A DNA stretch of 64,000 nucleotides from contig NZ_JBFEFI010000001.1 of assembly GCF_040717535.1 (NCBI RefSeq), positions 1,116,001 through 1,180,000 on the forward strand. Direction: 5' to 3'. The DNA comes from Thalassoglobus sp. JC818. Its GTDB lineage: Bacteria > Planctomycetota > Planctomycetia > Planctomycetales > Planctomycetaceae. The notes under the pieces were generated by a model that was not told the DNA's origin, did no database searches, and worked only from the letters and a program-made list of their open reading frames with translations. Positions 46,429 through 54,389 of this stretch are shown piece after piece (the first letter of the stretch is position 1; every line of letters begins with the position of its first letter). A program made the position numbers and the translations under genes.

Positions 46429-47502
46429 ATGAAGATCAACATTCGAACTCTGGAGCACTATTCCGCATGTATTTGGGGAAATCGGTTGGACGAGGACGTC
46501 GAAGAACATGTTGATCGGGTTCGACGACAACACAATCGGCCGCAACACGCGTTTGTTCTCCTTCTCGCGGGTGTTTTGATTGCTGGCTGTTCACCGAAAC
46601 CGTCTGAAGTTCCGCAGCCTGAATCAAAAGATTCGCAGACCAGTCAGCAGCCATCAGCGAGTTCGAATTCAGGAACGGTCGACAACTCAGAGTCGAACAC
46701 TGGCGAGCAAAACGCTGATGAACTGCCTCCCATCCCCCAAATCTCGCTGGGACAAACTTCTTCGGGAACGAACGCTTCACCGACAGATCGTGCCGAAGCT
46801 GTGGCGATGCAAAGTGGATCTCCGAGTCGCCGGGCAATTATCAATGCATTGAAACCGGTGCAGGTGATGCTCGGAAAGTGGCGTGGGACCACACAAAAAC
46901 AGTTTGGAGATTTCAAAGCACTCGATGCTCCAGAATGGGTTTGGGACTTTCAAACCGATCCGGAATATCCATCGCTGGTCATGACGAGCACCGAGAGCCC
47001 GTACTTTCGAACGGCCCGGATGACGTATTCTCCGACCGATGAAATCTTCCGACTGGAAACAGTTGATCCCGAAGGCAAAACGCGGCAATTCGATGGCGAC
47101 TTCAGCCATCCTGTCGAAGAGTTTCAAGGCGATGACCGCACGATGCAGGTTCGCTATCAACTTCAGTTTCAGCAGACCAATGGCGAGTCACCCCGTGACA
47201 CCTGGCAGGTCACGTTCAATCAGCAAAAGAACAATCGTTACCTCGTTGAACTCGCTCGGATGTCTGGGAAAAACTTCCTGCGGTTTGACACCATCGCCAC
47301 CCAACGAGACGGAACTTCGTTTGCGATGACCGATGAAGGCTATGGAGATCGCGAGTGCATTATCTCCGGTGGGCTGGGAACGATCTCGCTGACACACAAC
47401 GGCAAGACATATTGGGTTTGCTGCACCGGATGTAGAGCAGCATTCCTCGAAGATCCTGATCAGTGGATCGCAGAAAAGACCGCCAACATGTCGACTGAGT
47501 GA
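46429..47502 (+). CDS. Lipoprotein with C-terminal YHS/TRASH-like metal-binding domain
   Basis: This protein has about 357 residues. A hydrophobic segment FVLLLAGVLIAGC with a lipobox (LIAGC) lies about 45 residues in, preceded by an unusually long N-terminus. The ATG at 46429 has GGAG at proper spacing, but a TTG about 57 nt later would give a normal-length signal. A Ser/Gln-rich linker follows, then a beta-rich domain of about 180 residues (VMLGKWRGTTQKQFG and on) of unknown family. The last ~50 residues carry ECIISGG and YWVCCTGCRAAFLEDPDQW, which look like a YHS/TRASH metal-binding module. It may sense or traffic metal at the envelope. Confidence 0.7.
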   Translation: MKINIRTLEHYSACIWGNRLDEDVEEHVDRVRRQHNRPQHAFVLLLAGVLIAGCSPKPSEVPQPESKDSQTSQQPSASSNSGTVDNSESNTGEQNADELPPIPQISLGQTSSGTNASPTDRAEAVAMQSGSPSRRAIINALKPVQVMLGKWRGTTQKQFGDFKALDAPEWVWDFQTDPEYPSLVMTSTESPYFRTARMTYSPTDEIFRLETVDPEGKTRQFDGDFSHPVEEFQGDDRTMQVRYQLQFQQTNGESPRDTWQVTFNQQKNNRYLVELARMSGKNFLRFDTIATQRDGTSFAMTDEGYGDRECIISGGLGTISLTHNGKTYWVCCTGCRAAFLEDPDQWIAEKTANMSTE

Positions 47503-47621
47503 TCTCGAATGCTTCGCCAAAACTTGCTCGCCAACACACGCCAATCATCAGCGATCTGGTCGAAGCAGAAGCGAGAGAATCGCATCGAAGAAGACTGGTT
47601 CATCGACCGGGATGGGCGCAT

Positions 47622-47699
47622 AAAAAAAGCAGCGGTCAGGAGGGCCGTCCCAACCGCTGCGGGAAGAGTTACTGTCGGGAGCGGGCCAACTCCGACAGC
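47622..47699 (-). ncRNA. Candidate ~78-nt small RNA ending in an intrinsic terminator
   Basis: Read on the minus strand, transcription would start near 47699, about 7 nt after a TAATAT -10 box. The RNA folds into two hairpins. The first is CTGTCGGAG / CTCCCGACAG around TTGGCCCG (47698-47672, one bulge). The second is GCAGCGGT / ACCGCTGC around a 16-nt loop (47660-47629), and it runs straight into seven T residues (47628-47622). Neither flanking gene is on this strand, so the terminator has no other owner. It matches no RNA family that I recognise; a superficial GGTCAGG string on the other strand is not enough for SRP RNA. Confidence 0.6.
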
Positions 47700-47705
47700 A
47701 ACTGA

Positions 47706-47733
47706 ATATTAGATCGCATGCGATGAAAATCAA
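47706..47733 (-). promoter_or_regulatory. Promoter with palindromic operator for the candidate small RNA
   Basis: On the minus strand, TTGATT (47733-47728, -35) and TAATAT (47711-47706, -10) are separated by 16 nt. The spacer contains the perfect 12-bp palindrome ATCGCATGCGAT (47713-47724). A repressor bound there would block RNA polymerase, so regulated expression is likely if the promoter is real. Confidence 0.55.
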
Positions 47734-47848
47734 TACTGATACGTTCGAAATACGTTTTTTTCATAAACTGATTGCTAAGATTCTCTGCAGGTATCTCCCG
47801 GCTCACCCAAACCTCCAATTGTCACAACTCTACGCTCAATAATCGCTT

Positions 47849-50092
47849 ATGAATGCTCTCTTTGATGGGTTGACCGAATCGCAAGCCGCAGCAGTTCGCT
47901 TCATCGATGGCCCTCTGCTGATCGTGGCGGGACCCGGTTCAGGGAAAACGCGCGTCGTGACACGGCGGATTGCCAACCTCGTCATGAACGCGAATATTCA
48001 CCCTCGCAACCTTCTCGCGATTACTTTCACCAACAAAGCTGCCAAGGAAATGGGTGAGCGAGTGGAAGCCCTGCTGCCCGGCCAGCGCATCTGGGTGAGC
48101 ACATTTCACCGCTTCTGTGCACGTGTGTTGCGCGAGTACGGAGACGTCGTCGGAATCAAATCCTCGTTCTCGATTCTCGATACTTCCGATCAGAAACAAC
48201 TCTTGCGGATTGTCCTCAGCGATCTCGACTTCGATACCGTTCACTTCTCTCCCGAGAAAGTGCTGTGGAGAATCAGTAACGCGAAAAACGACCTGATCAC
48301 TCCCGAGCAATTCAACGAACGGTTCGACGAGGGAGTGAGCAATCACTGGGATGGAGTCGTTCGGAAAGCTTACCCCGCCTACCAAAAGGCGTTGCTCGAA
48401 TCGAACGCCGTCGACTTTGATGACTTGCTGATGCACGTCGCGTTGATGCTGGCCGAGCAAACCGAACTCTGCCGGGAACTCGCGCAGCGATACCGATATA
48501 TTCTCGTCGACGAGTATCAGGATACGAACTCGGCTCAATATCAAATCGTGGCTGCCCTGGCTCAACATCACCAGAACCTGTGCGTCACCGGGGACCCTGA
48601 CCAGTCCATCTATGGATGGCGCGGGGCGAGAATCGAAAACATTCTGCGTTTCGAACGTGACTTCCCAGACGCACAAACACTTCGTCTGGAACAGAACTTT
48701 CGAAGCACCGGGCTGATTCTGCGTTCAGCCGACAGCCTCATCGCGTGCAACCGACAGCGAAAGGCCAAGAAGCTCTTCACTGTTCAGGCAGATGGCCAAC
48801 CGGTCCGCTTGCTGATCTTCTCCGACAGCCGCGAGGAAGCGGGTGGCATCGCCCAAGAGATTCGGGATCTCGTTGACACTGGCGATTACCAATGGAGCGA
48901 TGTCGCGATCTTCTATCGTGTCAATGCTCTCTCTCGACAAGTCGAAACAGCGCTGATGCGAAATCGGATCCCGTTTCAAGTCGCTTCCGGAGTCGCGTTT
49001 TACGATCGAGCAGAGATCAAGGATTTACTCGCCTATCTTCGACTGGTTGAAAACCCTCTCGATCACACCGCTTTTCTCAGAATCGTGAACAAACCGCTGC
49101 GTGGTCTCGGAAAGACTTCCCAGAACCGACTGTTGCGATGGGCTCAACTGAATCACCTCACTCCGCTTGAAGCTTGTGTGCGAGCCTCAGAAGTTCCCAA
49201 ACTTTCCAAGCGAGCAATCGTCGGTTTTCGACGCTTTGCAGAAATGATCAATGGGTTCTCGCTGGCCGGGGCGGGATCTGTCGGAGACTTGTTGGTCGAG
49301 ATCATCGATAAAACCTACTTCGTCGCTCCATGGCAGGGCTCTCCGAATGAAGCAGTCGCGGAGAAAGTCGCAAACGTTGAAGAACTCGTTGCCGCTGCCC
49401 GTCAGTATGATGAAGCCCTCGGCGACGACCGAAGCTTACAAGGATTCCTGGAACAGACAGCGTTGATCAGCGAAACCGACTTCCTCGAGAACACTTCCGG
49501 ACAAGTCTCGTTGATGTCGCTGCACGCGGCCAAGGGTCTGGAGTTTCCCATCGTGTTTGTGCTCGGAATCGAAGAAGGACTGATTCCTCACGAACGATCG
49601 CTGCAGAGTGAAAGTCGACGGGAACTCGAAGAAGAACGACGATTGTTGTTCGTCGGGATGACACGAGCAGAAGAGAGGCTCTACCTCACGGAATCTCGCA
49701 TCCGCTCGATGCACGGACGGACAGTTCCAACCATCGAAAGCCCGTTTATCCGCGAACTTGAATGCGAACGCATTGACGTCGATGACAACGGAGAGTTCGC
49801 AGCGACGCAGTGGCAGCAACCTGTCCCGGAAACGAAATCAACTCCCGATTTCCCCGGTATCCCAAAGCTGATGACAGGTGCTTCACTCTTGAACGGCGGC
49901 AAAGAATCCGTCGATATGCCCATCGGTTTCCGAATTGGGATGCTCGTGCGACATCCCCGTTATGGTCGTGGAACAGTCACAGATGTCGCTGGGTACGGTG
50001 GGCGGCGCACGGTGACTGTTCACTTTTCCAACGACGACAAGAAAGAAACCTTCGTCGCTTCGAAGGCCCCTCTTCAGCCATTGGGAGAGTGA
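47849..50092 (+). CDS. pcrA: UvrD/PcrA-type 3'-5' DNA helicase
   Basis: This 747-residue superfamily 1A helicase acts in DNA repair and replication conflict. Motif Ia/I is IVAGPGSGKTRVVTRRI. Then come TFTNKAAKEM, STFHRFCARVLR, motif II VDEYQDTNSAQ, motif III GDPDQSIYGWRGA, motif IV EQNFRST, motif V MSLHAAKGLEF and motif VI VGMTRAEERL. The C-terminal ~55 residues form the Tudor-like PcrA tail (GMLVRHPRYGRGTVTDVAG) that binds RNA polymerase in relatives. The length is normal, and the protein is complete with no missing motif. Confidence 0.95.
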   Translation: MNALFDGLTESQAAAVRFIDGPLLIVAGPGSGKTRVVTRRIANLVMNANIHPRNLLAITFTNKAAKEMGERVEALLPGQRIWVSTFHRFCARVLREYGDVVGIKSSFSILDTSDQKQLLRIVLSDLDFDTVHFSPEKVLWRISNAKNDLITPEQFNERFDEGVSNHWDGVVRKAYPAYQKALLESNAVDFDDLLMHVALMLAEQTELCRELAQRYRYILVDEYQDTNSAQYQIVAALAQHHQNLCVTGDPDQSIYGWRGARIENILRFERDFPDAQTLRLEQNFRSTGLILRSADSLIACNRQRKAKKLFTVQADGQPVRLLIFSDSREEAGGIAQEIRDLVDTGDYQWSDVAIFYRVNALSRQVETALMRNRIPFQVASGVAFYDRAEIKDLLAYLRLVENPLDHTAFLRIVNKPLRGLGKTSQNRLLRWAQLNHLTPLEACVRASEVPKLSKRAIVGFRRFAEMINGFSLAGAGSVGDLLVEIIDKTYFVAPWQGSPNEAVAEKVANVEELVAAARQYDEALGDDRSLQGFLEQTALISETDFLENTSGQVSLMSLHAAKGLEFPIVFVLGIEEGLIPHERSLQSESRRELEEERRLLFVGMTRAEERLYLTESRIRSMHGRTVPTIESPFIRELECERIDVDDNGEFAATQWQQPVPETKSTPDFPGIPKLMTGASLLNGGKESVDMPIGFRIGMLVRHPRYGRGTVTDVAGYGGRRTVTVHFSNDDKKETFVASKAPLQPLGE

Positions 50093-50129
50093 CAGCGGGA
50101 CAGGTCACTCGCACGCACTTCCTACGCTG

Positions 50130-51776
50130 TCACAACTCAGTAAACCCGAAGCCGTCGACAATCGTCGATGCTGCCAGACAAACGGCCACTTGTGCTGACC
50201 AGATTGTGAAGAGTATCCACGCAGACTTTCGAGTCGACGCGCCAACATTTGTTTGAGATGGATCAGTGACCGGCTCAGCGAGGAAGCGTTCGAGCGTAAC
50301 CGCAGCTGCGAGCACACCGTAGGGAAGCAGAAAACTCCACAGCCGCGCCGCTTCTCCCATGTTCTTTCCGCTGATCCACAACCCCGCCCCCATTCCCAGT
50401 CCACTGAGAATCGCAAACGCAGTCAGGTTTCGGAACTGCTTGCGGAGCGAAAAGATTCCACAGATCGCCAAGACGAAAAGCGGCGCACCAATCGCAGTCG
50501 AAACTTCGAGCAGATTTACGCCGAGCCAAGAGAAGTAAGTCCGGGAGTTGTGATCATAAAAGAGGGCGTGATTGTGGAAGTTCTGAAACCAGATTCCAAC
50601 GAGATTGACTTCCCATGCCATGAACAGACCAAACAGCAACAACAACCCGGCAGTTGTTCCTCCGATCGATGCCCGCATTCCTTTTCGATGAAGAACGATT
50701 TGGTGAATCAATTGCGCGAACAACATCACTCCGATCGTCATGAATGCGAGACTCATCCACGCAGAGGTGATCAAAAGGACTGCTGTGACCGCTCCCCAGA
50801 GCGGGCTGTCCTCTTCGAGAGCAATCAGCCAGACCAGCTGAACCCAAAGGGCCAGGCACGGGAACGCGACATCTGATTTTGGAAAGAAGACAAGAACCGT
50901 TGGCACAAGCAACCAAAACCCGGCCGCGACTCGCGCAGCCCGATCATCAACCAGTCGGCGACTCAGGAGATAGACCGGGATCGCGGTCAAGACGACAAGC
51001 AGTTGCGTGATGAGAATCGACAGCCACAAAGCTGCTAGCTCCGGACGCTGCAAGAGAACATCGTCTCGCTCTGCATGCTGTTGAAGGAACAGCATCGTCT
51101 CTTTCACTGACTCTGGTTGAGTCGTTTCGAGAACAGTGGCGAGAAGCGGACTCGACCGGCAAAGCCCGATCAACATCCGATGCGTCATGGCCAGCCCTGG
51201 AGGATGTGTCCCGATATGCAAATAAGTATCGGGGTCGGATTCGTCCGAGATTCGCTCAGAATATCCACTGAGGAATTCCTTCCAGTCCTCCGCTTCATAG
51301 GCTGCCTGCCAGAAGTAACCCGATGTTCTGGGATAGAACATCACCAGCACGGCGCGACTCAGTCCGCCTTGCGGCATTTGCATCGCCAATACAGCATTCA
51401 GCCAGACAAACCCAAGGAGAATCAAGACGAGCTTCCAAACCAGAGACGCCGTTCGAGACGGTTCTGTAGTTCGATTGCTCTTCGATCGAATCGTCCAGAT
51501 AAAAACGAGGCAACTCAAGACGATCGCGGCACCGGCGGCGATCCATTGATCGATGCTCAATCGCGTCTCAAATCGAGGCCAAGCCCATTCTCCTTCGACT
51601 CCGAGAGTCCAGTCGCTCAAACACAACAACCAGATTTGGCCCACTGCCCCGGCAACACAAGCCACCAGAACGACCGTCCTGCTGATCCAACCGAGCCGGC
51701 GATCCTTCGACGTTTCGGATTGAATCTCTTCGGTCACTGCTTCACTCTTGGTTGTTCCCTGAAACAAACTTCTCAA
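50130..51776 (-). CDS. Polytopic membrane protein, GT-C-like
   Basis: This protein of about 548 residues has roughly 11-12 hydrophobic helices. Between early helices lies a hydrophilic loop with DTYLHIGTHPPGLAM; the THPPG motif is shared with GT39/GT83-like membrane glycosyltransferases. It probably transfers a sugar from a lipid carrier, but the acidic DE/DD motif of the first loop is not clear. The listed start is TTG; a GTG 14 codons later (51734) is equally possible. It is the third gene of a minus-strand cluster behind the DUF1015 and DUF1080 genes (gaps of 92 and 65 bp). Confidence 0.65.
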   Translation of the reverse strand: MRSLFQGTTKSEAVTEEIQSETSKDRRLGWISRTVVLVACVAGAVGQIWLLCLSDWTLGVEGEWAWPRFETRLSIDQWIAAGAAIVLSCLVFIWTIRSKSNRTTEPSRTASLVWKLVLILLGFVWLNAVLAMQMPQGGLSRAVLVMFYPRTSGYFWQAAYEAEDWKEFLSGYSERISDESDPDTYLHIGTHPPGLAMTHRMLIGLCRSSPLLATVLETTQPESVKETMLFLQQHAERDDVLLQRPELAALWLSILITQLLVVLTAIPVYLLSRRLVDDRAARVAAGFWLLVPTVLVFFPKSDVAFPCLALWVQLVWLIALEEDSPLWGAVTAVLLITSAWMSLAFMTIGVMLFAQLIHQIVLHRKGMRASIGGTTAGLLLLFGLFMAWEVNLVGIWFQNFHNHALFYDHNSRTYFSWLGVNLLEVSTAIGAPLFVLAICGIFSLRKQFRNLTAFAILSGLGMGAGLWISGKNMGEAARLWSFLLPYGVLAAAVTLERFLAEPVTDPSQTNVGASTRKSAWILFTIWSAQVAVCLAASTIVDGFGFTEL

Positions 51777-51841
51777 GTCGATGGCGACTCTCGTCGTAGT
51801 CCATTTTCTCTCGCATTGGGTCTCTTCGAATGCGAAGCGGA

Positions 51842-52627
51842 CTACTCGGACTTCGCGTTCTCCGCCTGTTTCGCTCGACTCTTCAGAATGCGTTCGAGTT
51901 TGGCTTTTTCCGCTTTCAATGCTTCCTCAGAGATGACTGCGGGAGTCACTGTCGAGTGATCGATCGAGTCCTCTTCAGACAGTGATCTCAAACGAATCGA
52001 TCGATACTTGACCGGGTCTCCGTGATCCTGGAGCGAAAGATGAGCCCCACGGGCGGCCAGATCGCCACCTCTCAATCGGAGAAGTTCCACGTTCGACGCC
52101 CACTTGGGATCGGTGTAATCAAAATCGACCACCTTCTCTCCGTTCAACCAGTGCTGAATGACTGTCCCCTGACACACAATTCGCCCACGGTTCCATTCAC
52201 CGACTGGAGCTGTCGCATCATGTGATGGTGGCATGCAAAAGTAGAGCGAAGCAGCACTCGTTCGCGGATTCTTTCCATCAACATGTTTGGCATTGTCGAG
52301 GATTTGATACTCGTATTGCCCCGGCCGATAATAGACTCCGCTGTTGCTGCCTTCGCCGACTTTCCATTCGAAACGCAGTTCGAAGTCGTCCGGCAGATTT
52401 TCGGAGTGAGTCAAGCTTCCCCCGCGATCCTGCCGCGCAATCACTCCATCCGCGACAGCCCAGTTTCCATTCTGATCCCAACCGTCGAGAGATTGACCAT
52501 CGAAGAGAAGCTGGAAACCGGATTGCTGTTCCTCTTGAGTAAGTCTGTTCGGCTCGTCCGCAGAGATTGAAATCTCCCCTCCGAGACATACGATCAAAGC
52601 GACAATCAACAGGCGATGAAGAGCCAT
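51842..52627 (-). CDS. DUF1080 (3-keto-disaccharide hydrolase-like) exported protein
   Basis: This exported protein of about 261 residues has a signal peptide (MALHRLLIVALIVCLGG..., cleavage near ISAD). The LamG/concanavalin-like DUF1080 domain shows the standard markers FQLLFDGQSLDGW, NWAVADGVI, FELRFEWKV, NSGVYYR and YEYQILDN. The C-terminal ~45 residues are a Lys/Glu/Ala-rich helix (SEEALKAEKAKLERI) not found in most members. DUF1080 proteins include 3-keto-glycoside hydrolases and are very numerous in planctomycetes. I start at the ATG at 52627 because the signal peptide fits; the open frame continues to 52777. Confidence 0.88.
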   Translation of the reverse strand: MALHRLLIVALIVCLGGEISISADEPNRLTQEEQQSGFQLLFDGQSLDGWDQNGNWAVADGVIARQDRGGSLTHSENLPDDFELRFEWKVGEGSNSGVYYRPGQYEYQILDNAKHVDGKNPRTSAASLYFCMPPSHDATAPVGEWNRGRIVCQGTVIQHWLNGEKVVDFDYTDPKWASNVELLRLRGGDLAARGAHLSLQDHGDPVKYRSIRLRSLSEEDSIDHSTVTPAVISEEALKAEKAKLERILKSRAKQAENAKSE

Positions 52628-52719
52628 GACAAATCCGATTTCTAGCTGACGAATGAAAGTGCGAAATCTTTGAGCGTGAACAATTGCAAATGACTGTTCA
52701 CGCTCACTCCTAAACATCT

Positions 52720-53967
52720 TTACTCGTTGCCCAACAAAGCAATCACGAGACCGCTTCGAACTTTCGGATCGAACCATGTCGACTTGGGAGGCATGAACAG
52801 ACTCTGCTCACAGACGTCGACAAATTGATCCATGGTTACGGGAGCGAGAGAAATCGCGAGATCGAAATCACCGGAGTCAACTCGTTCGACGAGATAGCTC
52901 GCGGTCTTATTTCCCCCGACATAATTGATTCGCTTATCCCGGGCGTCTGACATTCCGAGGATTGAGTGAATGATGTGTCGTTGCACAATGTCGGAATCGA
53001 TCGACTCTGCCGCGTTTTCGGGATTGTACGAGCCAGCTTTGGGCGTCAGCTTGTACCACTCGCCGTCGAGATAGAGGCCGATGATGTGCACACCTTCAGG
53101 CCGATAAGCGGCAACTTTCCCGAGCTTTTCAATTTCAAACTGCTCCCCTGCCTTCGCGAGGAAATCCGCTGGAGAAACACCATTCAACGGAAGCAGTCGA
53201 TTGTAGGGTTCGAGTCCGAGGCGGCTCGTTGGAAAGAAGACTGTCAGAAAGTGTGGAAGCCCCAGCTGAGCTGCTGCGGCACTTCGATGATTTCCATCCG
53301 CAACATACGCGGCTGGTTCGGCGGCCAACAGGTCGATCAACGTTTGCTGCGCTGCGGATTCAGTCACCAGCCAGACGCGATGACGATTCTTTCCCTCATC
53401 GACTGTTTCGTAGTCGCATGGACGCGATTTTGCGATCGACTCGAGTTCACCGAGAAGTTTCTGTGACTGATCCTGAACAGCCAGATTCACGGTTCCGATG
53501 TAAGCATTCGTCGCTTCGATCAAATTCGCTCGCCCCTGAGCCTTTTCAGGACGAATTCCCTCGTTACGGATGATGGTGCCGTTCGGGGTCTTTTCGGTCC
53601 GAATTTCGTTGGTCGCTGCAAATCCGCCGACCCCCAGTTGTGGAGCATTGGGTCGAAGCGGAGAAGTGATCTCGTACACCCAGATCACGTTTTCCTGCTG
53701 CTGAATCCCTACATGGTTCTTCAGAAACTCCATTTGCTCTGCAGAGTGCCGGAGAGATTCTTCTCCCCCCTCTTCCGGAGCATTGTCGAGAGAATCAACG
53801 TGACAGTGAGCCATGGTCACTCGCAGAACGTTGTCCGGACGGGCCTGCAGGAGGTCCCAAACCTCGCGATCACTCTGAAATTCATCGTAGTTAGGAGCAC
53901 TGATCGCTGTGGCTGCCTCAGAATTTCGAGGGACGAGTGCGACGGGAACCGGTCGAAGAGTCACCAT
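52720..53967 (-). CDS. DUF1015-family protein
   Basis: This cytosolic protein of about 415 residues belongs to DUF1015 (SerK-related proteins that phosphorylate serine with ADP in archaea; most bacterial members are uncharacterised). Family markers are APNYDEF near the N-terminus, RPDNVLRVTMAH, VYEITSPL, the nucleotide-binding stretch YVADGNHRSAAA (conserved His/Arg) and ISLAPVTMDQFVDV toward the end. I start at the ATG at 53967; a TTG nine codons earlier is possible. It heads the minus-strand cluster with the DUF1080 and membrane-protein genes and is divergent from the HEAT/pseudo-receiver gene. Confidence 0.85.
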   Translation of the reverse strand: MVTLRPVPVALVPRNSEAATAISAPNYDEFQSDREVWDLLQARPDNVLRVTMAHCHVDSLDNAPEEGGEESLRHSAEQMEFLKNHVGIQQQENVIWVYEITSPLRPNAPQLGVGGFAATNEIRTEKTPNGTIIRNEGIRPEKAQGRANLIEATNAYIGTVNLAVQDQSQKLLGELESIAKSRPCDYETVDEGKNRHRVWLVTESAAQQTLIDLLAAEPAAYVADGNHRSAAAAQLGLPHFLTVFFPTSRLGLEPYNRLLPLNGVSPADFLAKAGEQFEIEKLGKVAAYRPEGVHIIGLYLDGEWYKLTPKAGSYNPENAAESIDSDIVQRHIIHSILGMSDARDKRINYVGGNKTASYLVERVDSGDFDLAISLAPVTMDQFVDVCEQSLFMPPKSTWFDPKVRSGLVIALLGNE

Positions 53968-54389
53968 TTGTTTGTCTGCATTAAAAGAGTTCAAGAAACG
54001 TTCACGCGTCAGCGAACATGCTCGCGTGTGGGACGGGTCCTATCAAGTATGCGTAAAGTTTTCAAATGGAAGATTGTATAGATTCGGGAAAGTTGCCTCG
54101 CAGCCCTTGAGAGGCAGCGAGTTATCGTCGCATAGATTCGTGTTTGGGCTGTTTCCGCGTGGGCTCCCGCGTTCGTCCGGCGAATGTACGGATTATCCCG
54201 CCTGTGCTGATCTCATGATTCAAACGCAGCTGACAATCCCATCCTCCGAAGACGATGTTCAAGCAAACGGTTCCGAGATTCGATAGACTTTGATACGGAG
54301 ACCTCCCGAATCAGGAGATCGATGCGCCTCGTATCAATTTCACTTCGGGAGATCTGAGTTTCTCGTGTCCCATCCCCGGAGTTGCTGTC
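53968..54389. other. Divergent spacer with an inverted repeat
   Basis: This 422-bp spacer between the DUF1015 gene and the HEAT-repeat gene holds both promoters. The one clear structure is the inverted repeat at 54290-54337. A plus-strand frame of 125 codons across the region has no protein character. Confidence 0.4.
54290..54337 (+). promoter_or_regulatory. Inverted repeat upstream of the HEAT-repeat gene
   Basis: TTGATACG (54290-54297) and CGTATCAA (54330-54337) are perfect 8-bp arms, and a second small stem (CTCC/GGAG around CGAATCA) is nested inside. The element ends 52 nt before the ATG at 54390. It is either an operator or a leader hairpin. Confidence 0.4.

Larger units (their letters stand above)
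47503..47848. other. Spacer containing a candidate small RNA
   Basis: This spacer between the YHS-type lipoprotein gene and pcrA (both plus strand) contains, on the minus strand, a promoter, an operator-like palindrome, two hairpins and a terminator (each listed). The remaining ~115 bp before pcrA presumably hold its promoter. Confidence 0.5.

Noticed and set aside
47622-47703. SRP RNA on the plus strand (GGTCAGG string)
   Set aside because: The conserved GGAA loop and AGCAG partner of SRP helix 8 are missing, and the T-tract lies on the other strand. A minus-strand small RNA explains the structure better.
47548-47733. A 61-codon minus-strand frame over the small-RNA region
   Set aside because: It would read through both hairpins and the terminator. 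Its composition (Cys/Pro/Ser/Phe rich) is not protein-like, and it has no ribosome site.
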